DNA of 64,000 nt from Crocinitomicaceae bacterium (lineage in GTDB: Bacteria > Bacteroidota > Bacteroidia > Flavobacteriales_D > Crocinitomicaceae): NCBI GenBank assembly GCA_022447585.1, contig JAKVAR010000048.1, forward strand, positions 121,869 through 185,868, in the 5' to 3' direction. The notes beneath the pieces are model-generated. The model was not told the DNA's origin. It ran no database searches and worked only from the letters and a program-made list of their open reading frames with translations. Made by a program: the position numbers and the translations under genes. This document shows, in pieces, positions 45,246 to 52,780 of the stretch. The stretch's first letter is position 1, and the number at the start of each line of letters is the position of its first letter.

Positions 45246-45746
45246 ATGACGCGTTCAGAACAAATTATCCAAAGTTTAGGATTAAAACCTCATCCAGAAG
45301 GAGGTTATTATAAAGAAACATACCGCAGCGTAGGCCAAATTCCTGATGGAGCAATTCTAGGTATTGAAGGAGAAAGAAGTTATTCTACCGCAATCTACTT
45401 CCTATTAACAAGGACTGTATTCTCTGCTTTTCATAAGATTAAATCCGATGAGATGTGGCATCATTATGATGGAGCAGCAATTGAATTACATATGATTTCA
45501 CCAGAAGGAGAATATACAAAAGTAGTTATAGGCAAAGATTTCTCGAATGGAGAGCACCCACAATATGTAGTTCCAGCAGGTTATTGGTTTGGTTCTAGAG
45601 TTAAGGGTGATGCAGAATTTTCATTGCTTGGATGCACTGTTTCACCAGGCTTTGATTTCCATGATTTTGTTTTGGCTAAAGAAGAAGAGCTAACTTCTAT
45701 TTTTCCGAAACACACAAAAATCATTTCAGAACTAACTCACAGATAG
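45246..45746 (+). CDS. DUF985 cupin-domain protein
   Basis: A 166-residue cupin of the DUF985 (cupin_5) type. The start IIQSLGLKPHPEGGYYKETYRS is diagnostic, followed by STAIYFLLTR, FHKIKSDEMWHHYDGAAIELH (metal-binding His residues) and PQYVVPAGYWFGS. Members bind a metal or sugar; the exact function is unknown. It follows the FkbM-like gene directly, and its 3' end overlaps the convergent aroA by 15 bases. Confidence 0.87.
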   Translation: MTRSEQIIQSLGLKPHPEGGYYKETYRSVGQIPDGAILGIEGERSYSTAIYFLLTRTVFSAFHKIKSDEMWHHYDGAAIELHMISPEGEYTKVVIGKDFSNGEHPQYVVPAGYWFGSRVKGDAEFSLLGCTVSPGFDFHDFVLAKEEELTSIFPKHTKIISELTHR

Positions 45747-46982
45747 TTCATCTAAATGTTGCCAGAATTCAGGGTAACTTTTTGAAACTGCTTCTGCATG
45801 CTCTATTTCGATTCCATCTACAATTGTAGTGCCTAAAATCGCTAGACTCATAGCTATGCGGTGATCATGATTCGAAGATACTTTAGCTCTTTTCAATTGT
45901 GAATTCCCTTGAATGAGCATATAGTCCTCATCCAATTTGATTTCGACACCAAGCTTTCCAAATTCTTGTTGAAGCACCACACCTCTATCACTCTCTTTAT
46001 TGGCTAATCGAGATAAACCTTGAATTTTAGTCAAACCATTGCATTTTGAAGCAACAACAACTAATGCAGGAAATAAATCGGGGCAATTTGTCGCGTCAAA
46101 TTCAAATCCATTTAAGACAGAAGTCTTTACTTCTAATCCGTTTTCTGTCTCCAAGACACTACAACCAGCCAACTCAAGGGCTTCCAGAAATTTAACATCT
46201 GCTTGTTTACTTTTTAAATCCAATCCTTTAATTTCAACATCACAACCTAGAGCAGCAGCAGCCAACCAATAACTGGCTGAACTCCAATCTGATTCAACCA
46301 TGTAATTTGTTCCTAGAAATGAGTCTTCCCCATTTAATTGAAATGCTTTATAATTATTATTCTGAACCTTTACTCCAAATTGACTCATAGTATTCATAGT
46401 CATATCGACATAAGGTCCACTCTTTAAATCATGTACATTTAATGTACTTGAATTTACATTTAGCGCTAAACCCAATAGTAATCCCGAAATATACTGAGAA
46501 GACAGAGATCCGTCCACATCAAGCTTATCAACTTTAATCTGTCCACCAAATTCTAAAGGCAATTTTCCTTGATTCGAAATCACCTCAGCACCATATTTAT
46601 TCAAATTATCTTCAAAAAAGGATTGATCTCGTTTTAAAATTGAGCCCACTCCGGCAATACGATGATTCCCCTTTTGCGTTGCGCAAATACCAGCAAGTAA
46701 TCTCAAACCAAGTCCACTTTCGCCAACATTCAGTTCCAAGTATTCAGGAAAAGTATGAATTCCAGCAATCATTAAAGATCCATCATCCTTTTCTTCAACC
46801 TTCGCCCCAATAACTTGAATATTTCTAAGCATCGCAAGCTCATCATCGCTCGAACCCAATTGATTTAAAATTGACCTCCCCTTACTCAAAGCAGCACACA
46901 ACAACGCTCTCTGACCATCACTTTTTGATGATGGAATATGAATTGTACCCTGAAGATCAGACCCTTTGACCAATCGCTTCAT
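45732..46982 (-). CDS. aroA: EPSP synthase (3-phosphoshikimate 1-carboxyvinyltransferase)
   Basis: A 416-residue enzyme of the shikimate pathway that adds PEP to shikimate-3-phosphate. PSSKSDGQRALL, with the substrate-binding Lys and Ser, is at the N-terminus, and HDHRIAMSLAI is near the C-terminus. The loop usually written GNAGT or GNSGT appears here as GESGLGLRLLAG, a divergent form. The start overlaps the stop of the DAHP synthase gene (TAATG), so both are controlled by the minus-strand attenuator upstream. It is followed by no clear terminator before the convergent cupin gene. Confidence 0.92.
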   Translation of the reverse strand: MKRLVKGSDLQGTIHIPSSKSDGQRALLCAALSKGRSILNQLGSSDDELAMLRNIQVIGAKVEEKDDGSLMIAGIHTFPEYLELNVGESGLGLRLLAGICATQKGNHRIAGVGSILKRDQSFFEDNLNKYGAEVISNQGKLPLEFGGQIKVDKLDVDGSLSSQYISGLLLGLALNVNSSTLNVHDLKSGPYVDMTMNTMSQFGVKVQNNNYKAFQLNGEDSFLGTNYMVESDWSSASYWLAAAALGCDVEIKGLDLKSKQADVKFLEALELAGCSVLETENGLEVKTSVLNGFEFDATNCPDLFPALVVVASKCNGLTKIQGLSRLANKESDRGVVLQQEFGKLGVEIKLDEDYMLIQGNSQLKRAKVSSNHDHRIAMSLAILGTTIVDGIEIEHAEAVSKSYPEFWQHLDELSVS

Positions 46983-48058
46983 TACTTTTTCTTTGAAGGA
47001 TTCATTATTGCAGTTTGATGACGAATTGATTCTTGGTGAATCGCATCCATCAATTGACGTACAAACTTTCTAGTCAAGTTATAACTTTCGCTATTATCTA
47101 ATCTATTTTGGATCAAATTACTCCAATGCTCTTGCTGAAGAATTGTAATATTATTTTCTCTTTTCAACACACCAACACTTTCAGATATCAACATTCTCTC
47201 ACTCAACAAATCGAATAATCGATCATCAACTGTCTTTATTTCCGCTCTAATTTCTTCCAATCTTGATGCAACATCAGTACTAAATTCTGGAGTTCTTAGG
47301 ACTAACCCATTCAATATAGCCTTCAGCCCATCTGGAGTTACCTGTTGAGCCGCATCCGACCATGCTTTCTCCGGGTTCGGGTGCGTCTCAATCATCAAAC
47401 CTTCGAAATTTAAATCCATTGCCTTCTGACAAACTTCGAATAACAACTCTCTATTTCCAGTAATGTGCGATGGATCACAGATAATTGGAATTTCCGGCAT
47501 ATTCTCTTTCAATAAAATTGGCAACTCCCAATTCGGAACATTTCTATATTTCGGATGATTATACACGGAAAAACCACGATGAATTGCACTTAAATCTGTC
47601 AATCCAACTTTAGCAAAACGCTCAAAAGCCCCCATCCATAATTGAACATCAGGGTTTACTGGATTTTTAATCATTACAGGAATATCAGTTCCGCTCAAAG
47701 CATCTGCAATTTCTTGAACAGCAAAAGGGTTTACTGTTGTTCTAGCTCCAATCCAAATTACATCAATTCCAGCTTTCAAAGCCTGTTCTGCATGTAATTT
47801 ATTTGCTACTTCCACAGTAGTTGGTAATCCTGTTTCTTTACCGGCATTTACAACCCATGGAAGTGCATTTACACCAACTCCTTCAAAGCTATCAGGTCTA
47901 GTTCGAGGTTTCCATACACCTGCGCGAAGCATTTGAGCAGAACCATTGAATGCAATGTCTTTACATACGTTCATTACTTGACCTTCAGTTTCTGCACTGC
48001 ATGGCCCTGCAATTACATAAGGCCTATTCCCTGTGATAATTCTCTCTGATAATTTCAT
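46982..48058 (-). CDS. Bifunctional DAHP synthase / chorismate mutase
   Basis: A 358-residue fusion. Residues about 1-255 form a type I-beta (KDO8P-like) DAHP synthase with GPCSAETEGQV, RAGVWKPRTRP, WIGARTTVNPF, KNPVNPDVQLW, CDPSHITG and IETHPNPE. Residues about 265-350 form an AroQ-type chorismate mutase (EEIRAEIKTVDDRLFDLLSERM). It makes the first shikimate-pathway intermediate and can convert chorismate to prephenate. The mutase may also act as a feedback sensor. The gene is preceded on its strand by a Trp-rich leader peptide and a terminator, which suggests attenuation by tryptophan, and is coupled to aroA downstream. Confidence 0.93.
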   Translation of the reverse strand: MKLSERIITGNRPYVIAGPCSAETEGQVMNVCKDIAFNGSAQMLRAGVWKPRTRPDSFEGVGVNALPWVVNAGKETGLPTTVEVANKLHAEQALKAGIDVIWIGARTTVNPFAVQEIADALSGTDIPVMIKNPVNPDVQLWMGAFERFAKVGLTDLSAIHRGFSVYNHPKYRNVPNWELPILLKENMPEIPIICDPSHITGNRELLFEVCQKAMDLNFEGLMIETHPNPEKAWSDAAQQVTPDGLKAILNGLVLRTPEFSTDVASRLEEIRAEIKTVDDRLFDLLSERMLISESVGVLKRENNITILQQEHWSNLIQNRLDNSESYNLTRKFVRQLMDAIHQESIRHQTAIMNPSKKK

Positions 48059-48096
48059 TTTCTAGTATTCCTATAAATTTAAACAATCCAAACAAC

Positions 48097-48128
48097 AAAA
48101 AACCCGTTTCGAGCTTCGAAACGGGTTT
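48097..48128 (-). terminator. Attenuator terminator upstream of the DAHP synthase gene
   Basis: Minus-strand arms AAACCCGTTTCGA and TCGAAACGGGTTT pair perfectly (13 bases) around AGC, followed by a T run (48102-48097). It lies 39 bases before the start codon, so it is an upstream, conditional terminator. Its 5' arm (48126-48116) can pair instead with UUGAAAUAGGU at 48168-48158, the end of the leader frame, with 10 of 11 pairs including two G-U. Confidence 0.85.
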
Positions 48129-48159
48129 AAAATTATTTTCCATTATTAGCTCATTACAC

Positions 48160-48207
48160 CTATTTCAAGTTGCTCCAAAGCCAAGTATTTGAGATTGTCA
48201 ATTTCAT
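48160..48207 (-). CDS. Trp-codon leader peptide of the DAHP synthase-aroA operon
   Basis: ATG 48207 to TAG 48160 encodes MKLTISNTWLWSNLK, 15 residues with Trp at positions 9 and 11. An in-frame stop (TAA) lies three codons upstream, so this ATG is the only start of that frame. The stop codon lies inside the strand that can pair with the terminator's 5' arm. A ribosome finishing the peptide would cover that strand and let the terminator form, while one stalled at the first Trp codon would leave it free. This is the expected layout for ribosome-mediated attenuation. Confidence 0.75.
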   Translation of the reverse strand: MKLTISNTWLWSNLK

Positions 48208-48216
48208 ATCTGATTA

Positions 48217-48278
48217 CAAATTGAAAAAAAATAATTAACATAACAGTTGTTTTAATCAAAAAAAAAACAAAACATTTG
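48217..48278. promoter_or_regulatory. Divergent promoter region of the two attenuator leaders
   Basis: Only 77 bases separate the two leader start codons. On the plus strand AACATTTG (48271-48278) resembles TAnnTTTG, with TTG (48247-48249) 21 bases upstream. On the minus strand TCAATTTG (48224-48217) is a similar box. Both boxes are followed by TA and end 6 (plus) or 9 (minus) bases before the ATG, so the messages would start almost at the leader codon. The boxes are imperfect, so placement is tentative. Confidence 0.4.
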
Positions 48279-48284
48279 TATTCG

Positions 48285-48350
48285 ATGAACAGAAAAACAC
48301 AAAATACAAATTGGTGGCGCACAACAGAAAGTTGGTGTGCATGGTCATAG
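48285..48350 (+). CDS. trpL: Trp leader peptide of the trp operon
   Basis: ATG 48285 to TAG 48350 encodes 21 residues with four Trp codons at positions 10, 11, 17 and 20; residues 9-21 read NWWRTTESWCAWS. Four Trp in 21 residues is far above chance. The frame lies 87 bases before trpE and is followed by overlapping hairpins and an intrinsic terminator. The arrangement matches a classical ribosome-mediated attenuation leader. Direct evidence of translation is lacking. Confidence 0.9.
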   Translation: MNRKTQNTNWWRTTESWCAWS

Positions 48351-48391
48351 TTTGTAATTTTTCAATAAATACTTAAACGGCTTGTCACATC
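48317..48391 (+). promoter_or_regulatory. Alternative hairpins of the trp attenuator
   Basis: Strand 1 (48317-48325, GCGCACAAC) pairs with strand 2 (48331-48340, GTTGGTGTGC) with one bulged G and a G-U. Strand 2 (48334-48346) can instead pair with strand 3 (48379-48391): six pairs, a 3x3 internal loop, then four pairs. Strand 3 also forms the 5' arm of the terminator. A ribosome stalled at the tandem Trp codons (48312-48317) would cover strand 1 and favour the antiterminator. I paired these by eye; no energies were computed. Confidence 0.6.
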
Positions 48392-48409
48392 TGACAAGCC
48401 ATTTTTTTT
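48379..48409 (+). terminator. trp operon attenuator terminator
   Basis: GGCTTGTCA and TGACAAGCC form a perfect 9-base stem around CATC, followed by A and eight T (48402-48409). It ends 28 bases before trpE ATG 48438 and lies after the Trp leader, so it is the regulated terminator. Confidence 0.9.
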
Positions 48410-48437
48410 GTTCCATTTTTTCCAAATACTTATTTCA

Positions 48438-49832
48438 ATGTATTTCTATACACAAGCAACATCCTTCAACGCAGATCTATACACACCTGTGAAACTTTAC
48501 CTATCTCTCAGGAACGCTTTTCGAAAAACCTGTTTGCTCGAGAGTAACGATTATCACTCTAGGCAAAATAGTAAATCATTCATTGGTATAGAACCAATCA
48601 TTGAGATTAAGCAAATTGGTCAATCCATCGCGATTGAAGCAAATGGTCAAGTGACTAGTTTTGAGCTAGATAAGTCAAAATCTTATGCACATCAAGTACA
48701 ATCAATCCTTAACAAATATTCATTTCAAGATTCCTGCTTCAATGGCTTTTTCGGACGAATGAATTTTGAATATACATTACGCGATGAAACTCATATCGAA
48801 AAACATAAAAGTTCCATTGGAATACCAGATTTACATCTTTTTATTTTCAAAAACATTCTTGTCATTGACCACTTCACAAATGACGGGACGATAATAGAGA
48901 ACAGCCTGTCAGGAAAGTTTGAATCTAAATCAATTTCAGATTTCACTTCACTATCAAACGCTAAACCACTTCCATTTGAACTTTTTGGTAACGAAAAAGC
49001 TGAATTCACAGATGGTGAGTTTGAACAAATGGTAAGGGCTGGAGTCGAGCATTGTAAGCGTGGAGATGTCTTTCAAATCGTACTTTCGAACTTATTTCAA
49101 CAATCATTTTTTGGTGATGACTTCGAAGTCTATCGGCAGTTACGCAGACTCAACCCTTCCCCCTACTTATTCTATTTTGACTTTGAATCCTATCGCTTAT
49201 TCGGTTCATCCCCAGAAGCTCAACTCATCATTAAAAATGATGAAGCTCAAATACACCCTATTGCTGGAACAGTTCCAAAGACTGGAGATAAAAACGCTGA
49301 TAAGCTTCAATTAGATTTTTTATTGAAAGATGACAAAGAAAATTCAGAACACACCATGTTAGTTGACTTAGCGAGAAATGATCTGAGTCGCGATTGTTCT
49401 GCAGTAACGGTGAACGCATACAAAGAAGTTCAGCACTTTAGTCACGTAACGCACCTCGTGTCCAAAGTCAGTGGTAAATTAAAAGCGAAAAACAATTTTG
49501 AAGCATTATGTAGTTCATTTCCGGCTGGAACCTTATCTGGAACACCGAAACCAAAAGCACTGGAACTCATTCATAACTACGAGTCAACATCAAGAGATTT
49601 TTACGGAGGTACTATTGGTGTTCTTTCTCCATCAGGAGATTTAAATATGGCGATTGTAATACGCAGTGTCCTAAGTAAAAACAATACACTTTATTACCGC
49701 GCTGGAGCTGGAGTAGTATTGGATTCAAACCCAAAAAGAGAAACAGAAGAAGTTCATCATAAACTAAGAGCAGTGCGCAGAGCAATCCAAAAAACAACAG
49801 AACAATTTACATCAAAAATTAATACCAAATGA
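48438..49832 (+). CDS. trpE: Anthranilate synthase component I
   Basis: A 464-residue chorismate-using enzyme that, with TrpG, makes anthranilate. The LLES motif (in KTCLLESNDYH, about residue 36), which binds tryptophan in feedback-inhibited TrpE, is present. Catalytic-domain motifs include GDVFQIVLSNLF, SPEAQLI, HPIAGTVPKTG, ENSEHTMLVDLARNDLSR and YYRAGAGVVLDSNPKRETEE. The frame is open to TTG 48408 inside the terminator T run, so ATG 48438 is taken as the start. Its stop overlaps trpG by 4 bases. Regulation by the upstream attenuator is likely. Confidence 0.94.
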   Translation: MYFYTQATSFNADLYTPVKLYLSLRNAFRKTCLLESNDYHSRQNSKSFIGIEPIIEIKQIGQSIAIEANGQVTSFELDKSKSYAHQVQSILNKYSFQDSCFNGFFGRMNFEYTLRDETHIEKHKSSIGIPDLHLFIFKNILVIDHFTNDGTIIENSLSGKFESKSISDFTSLSNAKPLPFELFGNEKAEFTDGEFEQMVRAGVEHCKRGDVFQIVLSNLFQQSFFGDDFEVYRQLRRLNPSPYLFYFDFESYRLFGSSPEAQLIIKNDEAQIHPIAGTVPKTGDKNADKLQLDFLLKDDKENSEHTMLVDLARNDLSRDCSAVTVNAYKEVQHFSHVTHLVSKVSGKLKAKNNFEALCSSFPAGTLSGTPKPKALELIHNYESTSRDFYGGTIGVLSPSGDLNMAIVIRSVLSKNNTLYYRAGAGVVLDSNPKRETEEVHHKLRAVRRAIQKTTEQFTSKINTK

Positions 49833-50419
49833 AAATTACAGTTATTGACAATTATGATTCTTTCGTATACAACTTAGTCAGGTATTTAGAAGAAAACGAT
49901 GGAACTGTGGTTAATGTAATGCGCAATGACACCATAGACAACAATATTCTTTCCAATTCCGATGCTATCGTCCTTTCTCCTGGGCCTGGAATACCAGAAG
50001 AAGCGGGTGAACTAATGTCAATTATTGAGAAATATCACACCTCAAAACCACTATTAGGCATTTGTCTAGGACATCAAGCCATCGGTGAATTTTTTGGGGA
50101 ATTATTAGTTCAAAACAATAAACCTTTACACGGAAAGTCAACATTAATAGAACAAAATGGTATTTCTTCACTTTTTAAGAACATAAAATCTTCATTCGAA
50201 GTTGGGCGATATCATAGTTGGTCTCTTAAGTTAAAATGTGATTCAACACTAAAGGCAATAGCTAGTACACCAGAGGGGGAAATAATGGCTATAAAACATA
50301 CTGATTATCCAATTTATGGCTTGCAATTTCATCCAGAATCTATTCTGACACCAACGGGAAGAACAATGATTAAAAACTGGATGAAATTAATTCAAACAAA
50401 CAAGTTAAAAATCAATTAA
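49829..50419 (+). CDS. trpG: Anthranilate synthase component II (glutamine amidotransferase)
   Basis: A 196-residue class I glutamine amidotransferase that supplies ammonia to TrpE. The catalytic cysteine is in GICLGHQAIGE (about residue 79), with the His-Glu pair in QFHPESILTP (about 175). The N-terminus DNYDSFVYNLVRYL and the SPGPGIP loop are typical. The ATG overlaps the trpE stop (ATGA). A pabA-like role for the same subunit in folate synthesis is common in bacteria with a single amidotransferase, but cannot be told here. Confidence 0.94.
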   Translation: MKITVIDNYDSFVYNLVRYLEENDGTVVNVMRNDTIDNNILSNSDAIVLSPGPGIPEEAGELMSIIEKYHTSKPLLGICLGHQAIGEFFGELLVQNNKPLHGKSTLIEQNGISSLFKNIKSSFEVGRYHSWSLKLKCDSTLKAIASTPEGEIMAIKHTDYPIYGLQFHPESILTPTGRTMIKNWMKLIQTNKLKIN

Positions 50420-51397
50420 ATGCGACATTTATTAAATAAAACAATCGAAGGAGAAGCTTTCAGTTATACGGAGGCTTACAACTTTATCATGGCCATAGAT
50501 CAAGAGACCATTAGTCAGGAAGTTATTGCAGGCATTCTAGTTGGCATACAGCTGAGAGGTATTCACCTAGAGGAATTGAAAGGGTTCAAAAGCGCATTAC
50601 TAGAATTGTGTGTTCGAATAGAGCTAGAGAGTTATAATGCGATTGACCTATGCGGAACTGGTGGAGATGGAAAAGATACGTTCAATATTTCTACAACAAC
50701 ATCTTTGATTCTCGCGGGAATGGGGTACAAAGTAATTAAGCACGGGAACTATGGCGTAAGTTCTATTTGTGGATCATCCAATGTTCTTGAAGCATTGGGA
50801 TTCAATTTCACCACAGATAAGAAAACTCTTGAGTGCAACCTTAAAAAGGATAATATTTGCTTTTTACATGCTCCACTATTTCACCCAACAATGAAAAAGA
50901 TTGCACCGGTTCGAAGAAGTTTAGGGATTCGAACAATTTTCAACTGTCTTGGCCCATTAGTAAATCCAGCTCAACCCATGTATCAATTAACTGGAACTTA
51001 TTCTTTAGAGATGTCAAAATTATATCAACACATTTTGAAGGAAAACAGAAATGATTATCGCGTAGTTTATGGCATGGATGGCTATGACGAAATAACCTTG
51101 ACAGATGCAACAAGAGTTCTTGGTAAACATGTTGATTTCATAGTTGATTCTACTGATTTCTCGACGAAAAAAATAAACACTGAAGATCTTTTTGCAGGAA
51201 AATCTATCCAAAATGCAGCGCAAATAATTATTCGAATTCTGAATGGGGAGGGAACGAATTCACAAAATGATGTGATTGCCTCAAATGCAGCACTTGCATT
51301 ACAAATGCTAGAACCAAATCATACCATTCAAGAAGCATTCAATGAAACCATCGATTTCATAAAAAGTGGCTCGGCCGCACAACTCATAAAAAACTAA
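50420..51397 (+). CDS. trpD: Anthranilate phosphoribosyltransferase
   Basis: A 325-residue enzyme that joins anthranilate to PRPP. The PRPP-binding CGTGGDGKDTFNIST (about residue 75) and KHGNYGVSS (about 108) are intact, as are NCLGPLVNPA and the helical N-terminal domain. It starts immediately after the trpG stop, with no gap (TAAATG). Confidence 0.95.
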   Translation: MRHLLNKTIEGEAFSYTEAYNFIMAIDQETISQEVIAGILVGIQLRGIHLEELKGFKSALLELCVRIELESYNAIDLCGTGGDGKDTFNISTTTSLILAGMGYKVIKHGNYGVSSICGSSNVLEALGFNFTTDKKTLECNLKKDNICFLHAPLFHPTMKKIAPVRRSLGIRTIFNCLGPLVNPAQPMYQLTGTYSLEMSKLYQHILKENRNDYRVVYGMDGYDEITLTDATRVLGKHVDFIVDSTDFSTKKINTEDLFAGKSIQNAAQIIIRILNGEGTNSQNDVIASNAALALQMLEPNHTIQEAFNETIDFIKSGSAAQLIKN

Positions 51398-51398
51398 G

Positions 51399-52184
51399 AT
51401 GAAAACAATATTAGACACGATTGTGGCAAATAAAAGAATTGAAGTTGCCAATTTAAAATCGAACAAAACATACACGGATTTTGAGAACTCTGAATTATTT
51501 AATCGCGACACCATCTCACTCAAACAAAGTATTCAAACTCAAAATTTCGGTATTATCGCAGAAATCAAACGAAAATCTCCAAGTACAGGGGTAATCGATA
51601 CTGAATTAAGTGTATCAAAGCAAGGAGGTTTTTACGAAGAAAATGGTGTAGCTGGGATATCGTGCCTCACAGACAACCTCTTTTTCGGGGGAAACATTCA
51701 AGATTTAAACGATTTAAGAGATTGCGTTGATACACCAATTTTACGCAAAGAATTTATCATTGATGAGATTCAACTATTCGAAGCTAAATCTGCCGGAGCG
51801 GATGCTGTTTTGCTTATTTCTGAAATACTTGACAGTCAGAAAGCTCTTCATTTAACAATCATGGCTCAGCAGTTGGGTATGGAGGTTATGATGGAATGTC
51901 ACGACAAACATCACTTAGATTTAATTAATGATCAGGTCGATATTATTGGTATAAACAACAGAAACCTTCACCTTCAAAAAACAGATATTCGCACTTCATT
52001 TGACCTATACCCATTCCTTCCAAAGGACAAGGTTTTGATCAGTGAGTCCGGAATTAAAATGGAATCCGAAGTTTTTAAATTAATGAAAACGGGGTACCAT
52101 GGAGCACTTATTGGAGAGAGTATTTTAAATAATACTTTAAGTAAAAACCTATTTCAAACCATGAAAACAGAATCTGCTTTATGA
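51399..52184 (+). CDS. trpC: Indole-3-glycerol phosphate synthase
   Basis: A 261-residue (beta/alpha)8 enzyme that closes the indole ring. AEIKRKSPSTG (about residue 56) carries the catalytic lysine, followed by LRKEFIIDEIQ, ADAVLLISEIL, IGINNRNL, ISESGI and GALIGESI. It is separate from TrpF here, unlike the fused TrpCF of E. coli. It starts 1 base after trpD and its stop overlaps trpF by 4 bases. Confidence 0.95.
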   Translation: MKTILDTIVANKRIEVANLKSNKTYTDFENSELFNRDTISLKQSIQTQNFGIIAEIKRKSPSTGVIDTELSVSKQGGFYEENGVAGISCLTDNLFFGGNIQDLNDLRDCVDTPILRKEFIIDEIQLFEAKSAGADAVLLISEILDSQKALHLTIMAQQLGMEVMMECHDKHHLDLINDQVDIIGINNRNLHLQKTDIRTSFDLYPFLPKDKVLISESGIKMESEVFKLMKTGYHGALIGESILNNTLSKNLFQTMKTESAL

Positions 52185-52780
52185 AAGTAAAAATTTGTGG
52201 AATGAAAGATCAATCTCAGGTTAATACACTGAGCAAGCTTGCAGATTACATCGGCTTTATCTTTTACGAAAAATCTCCACGATTTATTTCCAAACCTATT
52301 CCAGATACAACAAACGTGGAACGTGTTGGCGTATTCGTTAATGAACATTTAGATAACGTAATTTCGACAATTCAATCTGAAGAATTAAACATCGCGCAAT
52401 TACACGGTAATGAAACCGCTTCATACTGCGCAGAAGTTCAGAAACACTGTAAGGTGATAAAGGCGTTCGGAATTGATGATAAATTCGATTTTTCCGAGCT
52501 TAAATCTTATGAAAACGCAGTAACACTATTTCTATTTGATACTAAAACACCTAAGCATGGCGGAAGCGGTAAGAAGTACAATTGGGATATTTTGAAGAAA
52601 TATTATGGTGAAACAGACTTCTTTCTAAGCGGTGGTATACATCCAGAATCCTTGGAAGAAATCAAAACATTGAATCATCCAAAACTCATCGGAATAGACT
52701 TAAACAGCGGTTTCGAAATAAGTCCAGTAAACAAGAATATAAACGCAATAAAATCATTCATACATGAACTCAATAATTAA
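52181..52780 (+). CDS. trpF: Phosphoribosylanthranilate isomerase
   Basis: A 199-residue (beta/alpha)8 isomerase that converts PRA to CdRP. The catalytic cysteine is in [10 protein letters not shown] at residues about 4-13, and the aspartate in [19 protein letters not shown] (about 125). [11 protein letters not shown] and IDLNSGFE provide the phosphate-binding loops. It overlaps trpC by 4 bases and trpB by 17, the tightest join in the operon. Confidence 0.95.
   Translation: MKVKICGMKDQSQVNTLSKLADYIGFIFYEKSPRFISKPIPDTTNVERVGVFVNEHLDNVISTIQSEELNIAQLHGNETASYCAEVQKHCKVIKAFGIDDKFDFSELKSYENAVTLFLFDTKTPKHGGSGKKYNWDILKKYYGETDFFLSGGIHPESLEEIKTLNHPKLIGIDLNSGFEISPVNKNINAIKSFIHELNN

Noticed and set aside
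48160..48207. Phe- or Tyr-type leader for the DAHP synthase-chorismate mutase gene
   Set aside because: The leader has no Phe or Tyr codon; the only enriched aromatic codon is Trp.
48408..48437. TTG upstream start for trpE
   Set aside because: It lies within the terminator T run and would add ten residues absent from the normal TrpE start.
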